A stretch of 64,000 nt of DNA from an uncultured Bacteroidales bacterium (GCA_903879715.1 CAIRMR010000034.1:20515-84514), one strand, 5' to 3'; shown: positions 55,085 through 64,000, numbered from the stretch's first letter. Notes: generated by a model from the sequence alone, not told the origin. Made by a program: numbers and translations.

Positions 55085-55359
55085 GTTGTCAATTATTTCA
55101 TTTGTGTTTGAAATCAATGATGGAATCAGGAATAAAAAATTTAACTCATTAATGATTGGTTTGGTTGATGTTGTCTATAAGCTGGCCGGAATGGTTAACC
55201 GGTCAGCCAGACGATTAAAATTATAACCGATGCAGAGTTTTCCTTCAGTTCTTACCCGATATTCTACTGTTAACAAATGCTGAGGGATACAATGAAAACT
55301 ATTGGCAAGTACTAAAACCAAATAACTGATAAATCATAAAATAAAAAAAATCCAAGGCT

Positions 55360-57762
55360 ATGAAACTGATCTTCAAAATAATGATTTTACTTTTAGTTGC
55401 GGTTTGTTCTGTACCGGTAAATACAGTTTTTTCCCAGCAGGTATGGCCATCATATCCCATTGGTCCCGTGCCTTTTACATCAGTGCATGTAAATGATAAT
55501 TTCTGGGCACCGCGCATCCGCACAAATCATGAGGTAACAATTCCAATTGCCATTCAGAAATGCAGGGAGACCGGCCGCATCAAAAATTTCAAAATTGCCG
55601 GTAAACTTGAATCCGGATCTTTCTGTTCCCTTTATCCTTTCGATGATTCAGATATTTATAAAATCATCGAAGGCGCCAGTTTTACACTGCAAACCACACC
55701 CGATGCAAACCTTTCACTTTCCATCGACACACTCATTTATTATATAGGCCTGGCACAGGAACCTGACGGCTATCTTTTTACCAACCGTACTATCGATTCA
55801 ACCAAACTCCATGAATGGGTAGGAAAAAAAAGATGGGAAAAAGATCCCGATCTTAGCCACGAGTTGTATAATCTCGGCCACTTGTACGAAGCTGCCGTAG
55901 CTCATTACATGGCAACCGGCAAACGTTCATTACTGGATATTGCCATAAAAAGTGCAAACCTGGTTTACAGTGATTTTATCGGAAAGCAATTACCTTATTA
56001 TCCGGGTCACCAGGTTATTGAAATGGGTTTGGTGAAACTTTACGGTGTTACCGGTGAAAAAAAATACCTGGAGCTGGCTCAGTATATGCTCGATATCCGT
56101 CATGGCGGAGATGAATACAACCAGGCACAAAAACCTGTTGTTGAGCAGGATAAAATTGTCGGGCATGCGGTTAGGGCTACTTACATGTATTCAGGCATGG
56201 CTGACCTGGCTGCAATCAATAACAATACTTCTTACACTAATGTTTTAACTAAAATCTGGAACGATCTGATCACAACCAAATATTATATTACCGGTGGAAT
56301 TGGTTCAGGAGGAAACAACGAAGGATTTGGTGAACCGTATTATTTGCCAAATATGTCGGCCTATTGCGAAACCTGTGCTTCCATTGGAAATGTGTACTGG
56401 AATTACCGTATGTTTTTGCTAAAAGGCGAATCCAAATACATGGATGTACTTGAGCGCAGCCTTTACAATGGATTGCTCTCAGGAGTTTCGCTGAGCGGCG
56501 ATCATTTCTTTTATCCGAACGTACTTGAGTCCCGTGGCCAGCACCAGCGTTCGCCATGGTTCGGATGTGCCTGCTGCCCGAGCAATGTTTGCAGGTTTCT
56601 GCCTTCTATCCCCGGATATATTTATGCTCACGATAAATCAGCCATCTACCTGAATTTATATATTCAGAATAAAGCCGATATCGATTTCAACGGAAGCAAA
56701 ACAGAGATAATACAAACCACTGATTACCCGTGGAATGGAAAAATAGCCGTTACAATAAATCCATCAGTAACAAAAGAGTTTGCTGTTGCCATGCGTATTC
56801 CGGGATGGGCAAGCGGCGAAGCTGTTCCAAGTGATCTTTATCACTTTTTGCCGGATGTAAATACGCCTTTCACCATTGCCGTAAACGGCGTTCCCGCGAA
56901 ATATGTTATGAAAAATGGCTATGCAGTTATTGAAAGCTCCTGGAAAACAGGCGATAAAATCGAGTTGAACCTGCCTATGCCTGTAAAAAAAGTGGCTGCA
57001 AACCCACTTGTTTTGGCTGATAGGGACAAAGTTGCACTTCAGCGTGGCCCCCTGGTTTATTGCCTCGAAGGACCCGACAACAAAGACGGACATGTTCTGA
57101 ACCTGGTTTTTGATCCGGATTCGGAACCTGTAGCATCATTCAGTCCGCACTTATTAAATGGAGTGGAAGTAATTACTGGGCAGGCAACTGCTTTGGTGCA
57201 AACCTCTAAAGGAATACAATCCACAGACAATCAAAATTTTACAGCAATACCTTATTACTCATGGGCAAACAGGGGCGCCGGGGAAATGCAGGTTTGGATG
57301 GCTACAAAAGCCGGAGTAGCACGTCCGTTGCAAATGCCTACGCTTACCAGTAAAAGTAAAATAAGTGCTTCAATTCCCGGGCACTCACTTAGTGCTGTTA
57401 ACGACAATGAAATACCACTCAGTTCAAATGACCAGGATTTGCTCAATTACAATTGCTGGCCAAAAAACAACAGTACCGAATGGATTCAATATGATTTTAA
57501 TGAAAGTACAACAGTTTCGGGATCATCGGTCTTTTGGTTTGATGATGGTCCTTGGGGCGGTTGCCGCGTGCCGAAATCGTGGAAAATTCTTTATAAGTCA
57601 GGTAAAAACTGGAAACCGGTTACCATTGAGGGCAACTATCTAACTGCAAAAGATGCGCTGAATTCAGTAAAATTCAAAACCATAAAAACCAAAGCAATAC
57701 GCCTTGAATTTACAATGCCTGCTGATTTTTCGGCCGGGATTTACGAATGGTCGGTAAAATAG
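55360..57762 (+). CDS. GH127 beta-L-arabinofuranosidase with C-terminal discoidin-like domain
   Basis: GH127 (formerly DUF1680) enzymes cut beta-L-arabinofuranosides, as found on hydroxyproline-linked arabino-oligosaccharides. A signal peptide (about 1-28) precedes the alpha/alpha barrel: LYNLGHLYEAAVAHYMATGK (about 169-188), GGIGSGGNNEGFGEPYYLPN (about 311-330), the catalytic Glu and Cys cluster in SAYCETCASIGNVYWNYRMF (about 335-354) and FGCACCPSNVCRFLPSIPGY (about 401-420; zinc-Cys nucleophile site). Beta domains follow. The end (about 690-800; STEWIQYDFNESTTVSGSSV, YKSGKNWKPVTIEGNY) looks like an F5/8 C-type domain. Confidence 0.93.
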   Translation: MKLIFKIMILLLVAVCSVPVNTVFSQQVWPSYPIGPVPFTSVHVNDNFWAPRIRTNHEVTIPIAIQKCRETGRIKNFKIAGKLESGSFCSLYPFDDSDIYKIIEGASFTLQTTPDANLSLSIDTLIYYIGLAQEPDGYLFTNRTIDSTKLHEWVGKKRWEKDPDLSHELYNLGHLYEAAVAHYMATGKRSLLDIAIKSANLVYSDFIGKQLPYYPGHQVIEMGLVKLYGVTGEKKYLELAQYMLDIRHGGDEYNQAQKPVVEQDKIVGHAVRATYMYSGMADLAAINNNTSYTNVLTKIWNDLITTKYYITGGIGSGGNNEGFGEPYYLPNMSAYCETCASIGNVYWNYRMFLLKGESKYMDVLERSLYNGLLSGVSLSGDHFFYPNVLESRGQHQRSPWFGCACCPSNVCRFLPSIPGYIYAHDKSAIYLNLYIQNKADIDFNGSKTEIIQTTDYPWNGKIAVTINPSVTKEFAVAMRIPGWASGEAVPSDLYHFLPDVNTPFTIAVNGVPAKYVMKNGYAVIESSWKTGDKIELNLPMPVKKVAANPLVLADRDKVALQRGPLVYCLEGPDNKDGHVLNLVFDPDSEPVASFSPHLLNGVEVITGQATALVQTSKGIQSTDNQNFTAIPYYSWANRGAGEMQVWMATKAGVARPLQMPTLTSKSKISASIPGHSLSAVNDNEIPLSSNDQDLLNYNCWPKNNSTEWIQYDFNESTTVSGSSVFWFDDGPWGGCRVPKSWKILYKSGKNWKPVTIEGNYLTAKDALNSVKFKTIKTKAIRLEFTMPADFSAGIYEWSVK

Positions 57763-57883
57763 CAAACAGTAGTAGCATGTTATCAACAAGCAGGACCTAT
57801 GAATAATCGTTTGAAAATCGAAGGCTAATTTTCCCGTCATGAGAAGAGCAATTTTTCCGTCATCAATTCTGATCATTGGCTTG

Positions 57884-58095
57884 TTTCCTGAACCGAGATT
57901 ACAATTTTTCCCGGGAAATATCCTCGATGGTTCACAAAAAGGACATGGAAACCTGCCCTATAATTTCAGGTACGGCCTGGCTTTGGAAACGCAACACTTC
58001 CCTGATTCGCCAAATCAACCTGATTTTCCGTCAGCTCTCCTGAAAAAAGGGAAAAGTACACCAAGACTACAATATTTAAATTCAAAACCAAGTAA
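57884..58095 (+). pseudogene. C-terminal relic of an aldose 1-epimerase gene
   Basis: From PEPRLQFFPGNILDGSQKGH through LALETQHFPDSPNQPDFPSA the frame matches the last 70 residues of the galM product at 45301-46437 (QPGVQFYSGNFLDGT, CLETQHFPDSPNQPEFPS). After LLKKG the reading shifts by one base and continues EKYTKTTIFKFKTK to a stop at 58093-58095, matching GEKYHTTTIYKFSAK. The gene is therefore truncated at the 5' end and frameshifted. The ATG at 57839 that opens the frame is not part of the homology. Confidence 0.85.
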
Positions 58096-58118
58096 ACAGC
58101 TGAAAAACAAATAGTTGA

Positions 58119-58136
58119 AAGAAAAATATTTTTCTT
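58119..58136. promoter_or_regulatory. 18-base perfect palindrome upstream of susC
   Basis: AAGAAAAATATTTTTCTT reads the same on both strands. It lies 156 bases before the susC ATG and 23 bases after the GalM relic. It does not match the AraR operator design, so it may be an operator for another regulator, or chance in AT-rich DNA. Confidence 0.4.
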
Positions 58137-58291
58137 CTGACACATATAATAATGCCTTATAAAGAAGTAAAGTTCATAAAATAGTAATTAACCAAATCTA
58201 AATCTATGGCAAAAACAAACAAAAATCATTGAATCAATAATACAAAAACCAATATGTAATTATCCCACAAATTAACCAATCTCAAACGAAC

Positions 58292-61261
58292 ATGAAAAAA
58301 AACAATCTTCAAAATCACAGGCAAAAATGGTCAAGGTGCTTAAGTATTGCACTTATTACCGTTTTTATGCTTTCGTGTAATCTGTATGCGCTTGCCCAGG
58401 CTCAAAAGGTGACGGGTAAAGTTACCGATGCAATCACCAGTGAATCACTGGTCGGAGTTTCGGTCTATGTGAAAGGTACTCAGAATGGAACAACCACTGA
58501 TATAAAAGGTGAGTTCACTCTTAACGATGTAAATAAAGGGCAGATACTTGTCTTTTCTTTTATTGGTATGAAAACTACAGAGATTGTTGTTGATGCCAGA
58601 ACCACCTATGAAGTTGCAATGCAATCGGAAGCTACCGGCCTCGACGAAGTAGTTGTAATTGGATATGGAACACAACGGAAAGGAGATGTTACCAGTTCCA
58701 TTTCTACAGTAAAATCTGATAACTTTCTCAAAGGCCAGGTTAAGGATGCCGGGCAACTTATTCAGGGCAAAGTAGCTGGTTTGTCAATAACCACTCCTTC
58801 TGGAAATCCCTCAGATCAAACACAGATTATGCTTCGCGGTATTACTACTCTAAGTGGAAGTACACAACCATTGATACTTATTGACGGAATAGAAGGTACA
58901 CTTACAAGTGTTGCACCTGAAGATATTGAATCAATAGATGTATTAAAAGATGGTTCTGCTGCGGCTATTTATGGTACCCGAGGTACAAATGGAGTAATAC
59001 TAATCAGCACCAAAAAAGTGAAAGGGGATATGCCTGCTACGCTTGAATATTCGACATATATTAGTATGCAAGCTATCGCCCGCCAGGCTGATTTCCTAAC
59101 AGCAGAGGATTACAGGAGATTAATTACCGAAGGAAAACCTCTGAATGATTATGGTGCATCAACGAACTGGCTTGATGAAGTTACGCGTAATCCTTTTAGT
59201 CAAATGCATAATCTGAGCCTTAAAGGGGGGACTCTGAATAGCAATTATATTGCTACTGCAAATTATAATGTTGCTCAGGGACTCTTTGAAAAATCATATG
59301 ATGACAGGTTAAATACACGTTTGGAAGTTAATCATGGTATGTTTGACGGGCTCATCAAACTAAATGCAGGCATTATCGGAGATTACAATAAGAACTTTAA
59401 TATTTATCCATACCGACAAGCCCTTATCCGTAATCCGACCGATGCTGTGCAGGATGAAAATGGAGACTGGGTTGAACATCCCGGCGTTTTCCAATACGAG
59501 AATCCAGTTGCATGGAATGAAGAGACTCTTGGTGAAAACACAAGTCAGACGCTCCGGATTCATGGAAGCATCTTAGTTGAACCTGTCCAGGGACTACGCT
59601 TTAAAATTTTAGGATCAACAAACCGCTATAATTATATGACAGGTTATTCTGAGACGAAAAAGCATATTTCCAATGTAAGAGATGGGAAAAATGGTTTTGC
59701 TTCAAGATCAGCTGCTGCTGCATTAGATAATCTGCTGGAAATGACTTGCGAATATAATAAGACTTTCGGCAAAAGTGCTTTTACCGTTTTAGGCGGTTAC
59801 AGCTATAATGATCAAATCGGAGAGAATTTTTATGAGGATAACTTTGACTTCCCCACTGATGCATTCTCCTATAACAATATGGGTACCGGAAGTGCTTTGT
59901 TACGCGGAGATGCTAACATGTCAAGTTATAAAAGCTCTTCAACACTAATTGGATTCTTTGGCCGAGTTAATTATAATTATGCCGAAAAATACCTTTTAAT
60001 GGCAAGTGTCAGACAAGAAGGCTCCTCCAAATTTGGAGAGAATAACCAATGGGGTACTTTCCCGGCACTTTCAGCAGGATGGCGGATCAGCAAAGAATCC
60101 TTTTTAGAAGGTGTGAAGGTAATTGATGATTTAAAAATCAGGGCTGGTTATGGTGTTACCGGAACGGAACCTTCAAGCCCGTACATGTCTCTCACCCGTT
60201 TGATGTATTCCGGATATGTATTAGTTAATGGAGAATGGGTACCACAGATATTGCCCGCAAGTAATCCTAATCCTGATTTGAAATGGGAAAAGAAACAGGA
60301 AATGAACTTTGGACTCGACTTTTCAATCTATAAAGGACGTGTTACCGGGAATATTGATTATTATATACGTACAACCAAAGATATGTTATGGGAATACCAG
60401 GTGCCATCACCCCCAAATCTTTACCCGACAATTATTGCTAACGTAGGTGAGATGGAGAATAAGGGTCTGGAGGCCATGATCAGTGTTATTCCTGTCAAAA
60501 CCAATGATTTTCAATGGACTGCAAGTGTGAGCTATTCGGGGAACAAAAACAAACTGGTTTCATTATCGAATGATCTGTACCAGGCATCTAATGACTGGTT
60601 TGAAGCTGGTTATACCGGGGACCCGATTCAGCAATCAACCCATCGTGTGCAAATTGGAAACCCCATAGGCGATTTCTATGGTGTAAAATCTATAGATATT
60701 GACGAAAACGGAGAATGGATCATAGAAGGAGCCGATGGCCAACCTAAATCAATTAATGACAAAGTTGAAGAAGATAAACAAGTGCTCGGAAATGGTTTGC
60801 CTAAGCATTACTTGGGATTTAACAATACATTCAGGTATAAAAATTTCGATCTGAATATGACAATGAGAGGTGCGTTTGGATTCCAGATTTTAAATTTCCA
60901 GCGTATGTTCTACGAAAATCCTACAATCAATATCAGGTATAATGTACTTTCCTCCGCATACGATAAAGTGTATGGCAAAGAGGTTCTTGATTACACCCAG
61001 GAATACGTCAGCTACTATATCGAAGATGGGGATTACTGGAAAATCGATAACGTAACCCTGGGTTATACACTAAAAGATAATACAATCTCATTCCTTAAAA
61101 ATGCCCGGGTATATTTCTCCTGCCTCAATATGGCAACGTTTACCGGGTACTCAGGAATTGATCCCGAAGTAAACCGTATGGGCCTTGCCCCAGGAAACGA
61201 TGAGAGAGATAAATATCCTACCACACGGAGTTTTTCACTTGGCGTTAATTTAACCTTCTAA
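58292..61261 (+). CDS. SusC/RagA-type TonB-dependent transporter
   Basis: A 989-residue outer-membrane TonB-dependent transporter that imports oligosaccharides. A long signal (SIALITVFMLSCNLYALAQA, about 18-37) is followed by a carboxypeptidase-like regulatory domain (KVTGKVTDAITSESLVGVSV, about 39-58), the SusC plug signature LDEVVVIGYGTQRKGDVTSS (about 127-146), VLKDGSAAAIYGTRGTNGVI (about 218-237) and a 22-strand barrel ending in FSLGVNLTF. No N-terminal STN domain is seen, so anti-sigma signalling is not suggested. susD follows 12 bases downstream. The locus position next to arabinan-type hydrolases suggests arabinan or arabino-oligosaccharide uptake. Confidence 0.95.
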   Translation: MKKNNLQNHRQKWSRCLSIALITVFMLSCNLYALAQAQKVTGKVTDAITSESLVGVSVYVKGTQNGTTTDIKGEFTLNDVNKGQILVFSFIGMKTTEIVVDARTTYEVAMQSEATGLDEVVVIGYGTQRKGDVTSSISTVKSDNFLKGQVKDAGQLIQGKVAGLSITTPSGNPSDQTQIMLRGITTLSGSTQPLILIDGIEGTLTSVAPEDIESIDVLKDGSAAAIYGTRGTNGVILISTKKVKGDMPATLEYSTYISMQAIARQADFLTAEDYRRLITEGKPLNDYGASTNWLDEVTRNPFSQMHNLSLKGGTLNSNYIATANYNVAQGLFEKSYDDRLNTRLEVNHGMFDGLIKLNAGIIGDYNKNFNIYPYRQALIRNPTDAVQDENGDWVEHPGVFQYENPVAWNEETLGENTSQTLRIHGSILVEPVQGLRFKILGSTNRYNYMTGYSETKKHISNVRDGKNGFASRSAAAALDNLLEMTCEYNKTFGKSAFTVLGGYSYNDQIGENFYEDNFDFPTDAFSYNNMGTGSALLRGDANMSSYKSSSTLIGFFGRVNYNYAEKYLLMASVRQEGSSKFGENNQWGTFPALSAGWRISKESFLEGVKVIDDLKIRAGYGVTGTEPSSPYMSLTRLMYSGYVLVNGEWVPQILPASNPNPDLKWEKKQEMNFGLDFSIYKGRVTGNIDYYIRTTKDMLWEYQVPSPPNLYPTIIANVGEMENKGLEAMISVIPVKTNDFQWTASVSYSGNKNKLVSLSNDLYQASNDWFEAGYTGDPIQQSTHRVQIGNPIGDFYGVKSIDIDENGEWIIEGADGQPKSINDKVEEDKQVLGNGLPKHYLGFNNTFRYKNFDLNMTMRGAFGFQILNFQRMFYENPTINIRYNVLSSAYDKVYGKEVLDYTQEYVSYYIEDGDYWKIDNVTLGYTLKDNTISFLKNARVYFSCLNMATFTGYSGIDPEVNRMGLAPGNDERDKYPTTRSFSLGVNLTF

Positions 61262-61273
61262 AATCCCAACGAC

Positions 61274-62893
61274 ATGAAAAGTAAAATCTTAAAATATTTC
61301 TTTGTTGCAGGACTAGGTCTGACAATGATCTTTTTTTCCTGTACCAAATTGGATGAGACTGTTTATACAGAACTCATCGCAGAGCAGTTCAATCCTACAG
61401 AATCAGATGTAGCGTCAGTTATGGGCCCAATTTATTCAAATTTACGAAATGTAGTTTCGGGTTGGGCCGGGTTGTATGATGTGATTGAAGAAAGTTCCGA
61501 TGCTATTGTTACCCCTGTCAGGCCTAACGGTTGGGATGATGGCGGTATGTATCGCAGGATGCACAAACACACATGGACACCTGAGGAATACCATACAAGC
61601 GCCTTGTGGACCCGATTATACAGGGGTGTTACCCACGCAAACAGGGCACTTTATATGATAGAAACAGGCACATTACCGATTGCAACCAATAAGGAAAATT
61701 ATATTGCCGAAATCAAAACAGCCAGGGCTTTCTATTATTACCTGTTACTTGACAATTTTGGAAATGTTCCTATTGTTACCCAATTTGATGTTGAAGAAGG
61801 ATTTTTACCTGCACAAAATACCCGGAAACAGGTGTACGATTTTGTGGAAAGTGAAATTAAGGCAAATATCGAATTACTGAGTGATGTAAATGATGCAACA
61901 ACGTATGGTCGTTTCAACAAATGGGCAGCTTATACTATTCTGGCCAAAATATATCTCAATGCTGAAGTATATACCGGAACCCCTCAATGGGCTGCCTGCC
62001 TTGATGCATGCAATAAAGTTATTGCTTCAGGTAAGTATCAACTTGAGCCGGTTTACAGCGATCTTTTTAAAACCAACAACGAAGGATCCACTGAAACCAT
62101 TTTCGCAGTACCATACGACGATATTTATGGTGATTGGTTGCACTGGCATATGAAAACCCTACATCCGCTCAACCAGAGTACCTACGATTTACAGGAATCG
62201 CCATGGGGAGGCAGTTGTGCAATTCCCCAGTTTATAAATACATATAACTCTAAAGACAAACGTCTGGCTCAGACATGGATAAGTGGACAGCAGTTCAGTT
62301 CAGGTGGTGACTCTTTATTTTGCAATATGGGTGCTGATAAAATGGGACTGCCTCTTAATTTCATCAATTTTGTTCAGAGTGCTGATTATTCAGCTGAGGA
62401 CGAAGGATATCGAATGGGTAAATATGAGATAAAAATGGGCGCAAAAGGGATGTTGAGTAACGATGTTCCATTTTTTAGGCTAGCCGATGTAATGATGATG
62501 AAAGCTGAATGTTTGCTTAGAACCGGCGATGCAGGTGGAGCTGCAACCATTGTTAGTGAAATACGGGCGCGCTCGTTCGATAATCCTGCTGATGCAAATG
62601 TTACCGGTACCCAATTACAGGGAAACAGTGCATATGCTTACGGTTTTGTTGAAAATGGAGTTATTACTCAACCGGACCATTCAGGCAGCATTCAGTATGG
62701 TCGTTTTCTCGATGAACTGGGCTGGGAATTTGCCGCCGAGCTTCATCGCCGGTCCGACCTTATCCGGTTTGGTGTTTATACAACAAAAACATGGCTATCT
62801 CACAGACCTAACGGTGCTTACAGAAGTTTATTCCCGATTCCTCAGGATCAGCTGAATAACAATACGAACCTGAAACAAAATGATGGATATTAA
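61274..62893 (+). CDS. SusD/RagB-type glycan-binding lipoprotein
   Basis: The 539-residue partner of the preceding SusC. A lipoprotein signal (ILKYFFVAGLGLTMIFFSC; Cys about 23) is followed by the SusD fold: MGPIYSNLRNVVSGWAGLYD (about 51-70), TPEEYHTSALWTRLYRGVTH (about 97-116), AEIKTARAFYYYLLLDNFGN (about 139-158), FNKWAAYTILAKIYLNAEVY (about 214-233), RLADVMMMKAECLLRTGDAG (about 404-423) and the closing FPIPQDQLNNNTNLKQNDGY. It lies on the cell surface as a lid on SusC and binds the glycan. The end of susD is followed by two strong hairpins. Confidence 0.95.
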   Translation: MKSKILKYFFVAGLGLTMIFFSCTKLDETVYTELIAEQFNPTESDVASVMGPIYSNLRNVVSGWAGLYDVIEESSDAIVTPVRPNGWDDGGMYRRMHKHTWTPEEYHTSALWTRLYRGVTHANRALYMIETGTLPIATNKENYIAEIKTARAFYYYLLLDNFGNVPIVTQFDVEEGFLPAQNTRKQVYDFVESEIKANIELLSDVNDATTYGRFNKWAAYTILAKIYLNAEVYTGTPQWAACLDACNKVIASGKYQLEPVYSDLFKTNNEGSTETIFAVPYDDIYGDWLHWHMKTLHPLNQSTYDLQESPWGGSCAIPQFINTYNSKDKRLAQTWISGQQFSSGGDSLFCNMGADKMGLPLNFINFVQSADYSAEDEGYRMGKYEIKMGAKGMLSNDVPFFRLADVMMMKAECLLRTGDAGGAATIVSEIRARSFDNPADANVTGTQLQGNSAYAYGFVENGVITQPDHSGSIQYGRFLDELGWEFAAELHRRSDLIRFGVYTTKTWLSHRPNGAYRSLFPIPQDQLNNNTNLKQNDGY

Positions 62894-62915
62894 TCTATCG
62901 GTAGCTTTTTAGTCC

Positions 62916-62951
62916 TTCAGCGCGAACCGGATTGTTGCGGTTCGCGCTGAA
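62916..62951 (+). terminator. Strong hairpin after susD
   Basis: TTCAGCGCGAACCG (62916-62929) and CGGTTCGCGCTGAA (62938-62951) form a perfect 14-bp stem with a short loop, 23 bases after the susD stop. There is no T-run after it, so it may act as an RNA 3' end stabiliser with the next hairpin as terminator. The rest of the 62894-63300 gap shows no gene. Confidence 0.75.
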
Positions 62952-63034
62952 TAAGGGCTGAAATAAATACACGCTGAGTTCCTTAAAGTAAACTAGTTTT
63001 CCGGGATGCCAATTAATTAAATAAGTCTAAATAA

Positions 63035-63062
63035 AGCTCCGGGATATTTTTCTCCCGGAGCT
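63035..63062 (+). terminator. Second hairpin after susD
   Basis: AGCTCCGGGA (63035-63044) pairs with TCCCGGAGCT (63053-63062) and is followed by ATTTTAAA. It is a perfect 10-bp stem with an 8-base loop, 142 bases after the susD stop codon. Confidence 0.72.
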
Positions 63063-63300
63063 ATTTTAAATCACCGGTATTTTTACCTTTATCATTGATT
63101 TACCCTGCTCTTGCCGGATAAAAATTCAGTTCCTGATTTTCTTAGAAATGGAATTATTATCGTTCCTTAAAAATCCGGTTAAAGAAATTTTTATTCCTTT
63201 TCAAAAGGTAAATCAGGTTATCTGCAAAATACAGGAATACTGTGTAACAGATACCTGAGGTAATTTAATTGAATGTAACATCAAAAATCAATTGTTCTCT

Positions 63301-63885
63301 ATGAGGATTTATTCCCGGTCATTTATTATTCTGGCGCTTGCCACTCTTTTTTCATCAGCAGCATTTTCGCAAAAAGTATTTACTGCCGGCGATTACAAAC
63401 AAGCAGATTCATTAGTTGATCTCTTCAATAAAAAAGTATTTAATACTGTTCAAAAAGTGAATTGGGTGGAAGGGAAACCGGTATTCTGGTATTCGATTTT
63501 TACAACAACCGGTAAGGAATTCTGGATGGTAAATGCGGAAAAACTCAGCAAAGAGAAAATTTTTATAACAGATTCCCTGGTTCGTCAACTTTCGGAACTG
63601 CTCCAAAAACCGGTTAAAAACGAGGAATTTTCACCGGTAAATCCAAAGCTTTCAGCAAATGATACAACCTTCACATTCCAAATGGATACCCTATTGTTTG
63701 AATGGAACAGGGTTAAAAATGAGTTAAGGAAAACAGGGACAAAGCCTTTGGATAAACCCGAAGGATATTGGGGCGAAAGAGCGGAAGACCATTCCGGTCC
63801 GCCGGTAAAATCACCCAACGGGAAATGGATTGCTTTTATCCGTGAGAATAATGTGTTTGTGAACAATAGCGTCCTAAACGATTAA
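63301..63885 (+). pseudogene. S9 family (DPP IV-like) peptidase, 5' part, interrupted
   Basis: The frame gives a signal peptide (MRIYSRSFIILALATLFSSA, then AFSQ) and the N-terminal part of a dipeptidyl-peptidase IV-type propeller domain: NWVEGKPVFWYSIFTTTGKE (about 57-76), PVKSPNGKWIAFIRENNVFV (about 171-190), in which PDGKWIAF is the usual start of a propeller blade. After NNS the homology stops; a few non-matching residues lead to a stop at 63885. The catalytic domain (500 or more residues) is missing. The following bases look like the left end of an IS element, so insertion is the likely cause. ATG 63301 gives the best signal peptide. Confidence 0.72.
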
Positions 63886-64000
63886 AAAAAAGACAAAAAG
63901 AGAGAAGGGATTCTCGTATCTCAAATTACCTTTGAGTTGCACAACAAAAACACCCCTTCTCCCATGACAAATATAACATTGTTTAGCCAAATCATATCCA
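63870..64000 (+). mobile_element. Probable left end of an IS4-family element
   Basis: Within the interrupted peptidase gene the sequence turns to A-rich, non-homologous DNA. A frame starts at the ATG at 63964 and reads MTNITLFSQIIS to the window edge, like the beginning of Bacteroidota IS4-family transposases (xNxTLFSQII). The exact left end and target duplication cannot be fixed from this window; about 63870 is an estimate. Only 12 codons of the transposase are visible. Confidence 0.55.

Noticed and set aside
57839..58114. 91-residue ORF as a real small gene
   Set aside because: Its middle is the GalM tail and its end is out of frame with that homology; it is a relic, not a gene.

Overview
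The window comes from a bacterium of the phylum Bacteroidota, most likely a Bacteroidales-like environmental or gut-type lineage. The signs are a SusC/SusD pair, Nudix-type AraR regulators, FISUMP and WG-repeat secreted proteins, many genes without a Shine-Dalgarno sequence, promoter-like boxes close to TAnnTTTG, and many short intergenic repeats. No tRNA, rRNA or CRISPR array was seen.

Left part (1-37.5 kb): mainly housekeeping and envelope genes. These are the 5' part of sufB, thiL, uvrC, a cluster of secreted proteins in which FISUMP and WG-repeat genes alternate, a propeller-type sensor kinase with its LuxR-type regulator, a LuxE-like acyl-protein synthetase, an acyl-CoA dehydrogenase, kbl, a radical SAM protein, a polyprenyl diphosphate synthase, a YwqK-type repeat protein, a CAP-domain protein, an AAA/DUF4143 ATPase, ubiX, arcA, queG, ruvB, two universal stress proteins flanking a SPOR protein, and class II fructose-bisphosphate aldolase.

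Right part (38-63 kb): a coherent L-arabinose / arabinan utilisation locus. First comes araR1-araA-sodium symporter-araD-araB-galM. Then come GH43 and GH31 enzymes, a second araR, a GH51 alpha-L-arabinofuranosidase, a GH127 beta-L-arabinofuranosidase and a SusC/SusD pair. The inferred flow is outer-membrane capture (SusCD), periplasmic cleavage (GH43, GH51, GH127, GH31), import by the Na+ symporter, then AraA, AraB and AraD to xylulose 5-phosphate. Each araR is preceded by an inverted repeat of the same design (AAGTGTA-N5-TACACTT) placed just after a near-identical promoter box, so both copies are probably self-regulated repressors with shared operators.

The window carries several decayed genes that ordinary ORF calling would miss or misname: a 2-hydroxyacid dehydrogenase relic, a SusD tail, an Hsp20 tail, a GH31 head joined to a discoidin-like tail, an aldose 1-epimerase tail, and an S9 peptidase cut short by what looks like an IS4-type element at the right edge. 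It also carries several families of small interspersed repeats, including two copies of a MITE-like element with GTANCTAATCAGT terminal inverted repeats. No wholly new enzyme system is evident; the most original signal is the duplicated AraR circuit and the relic-rich architecture around it.
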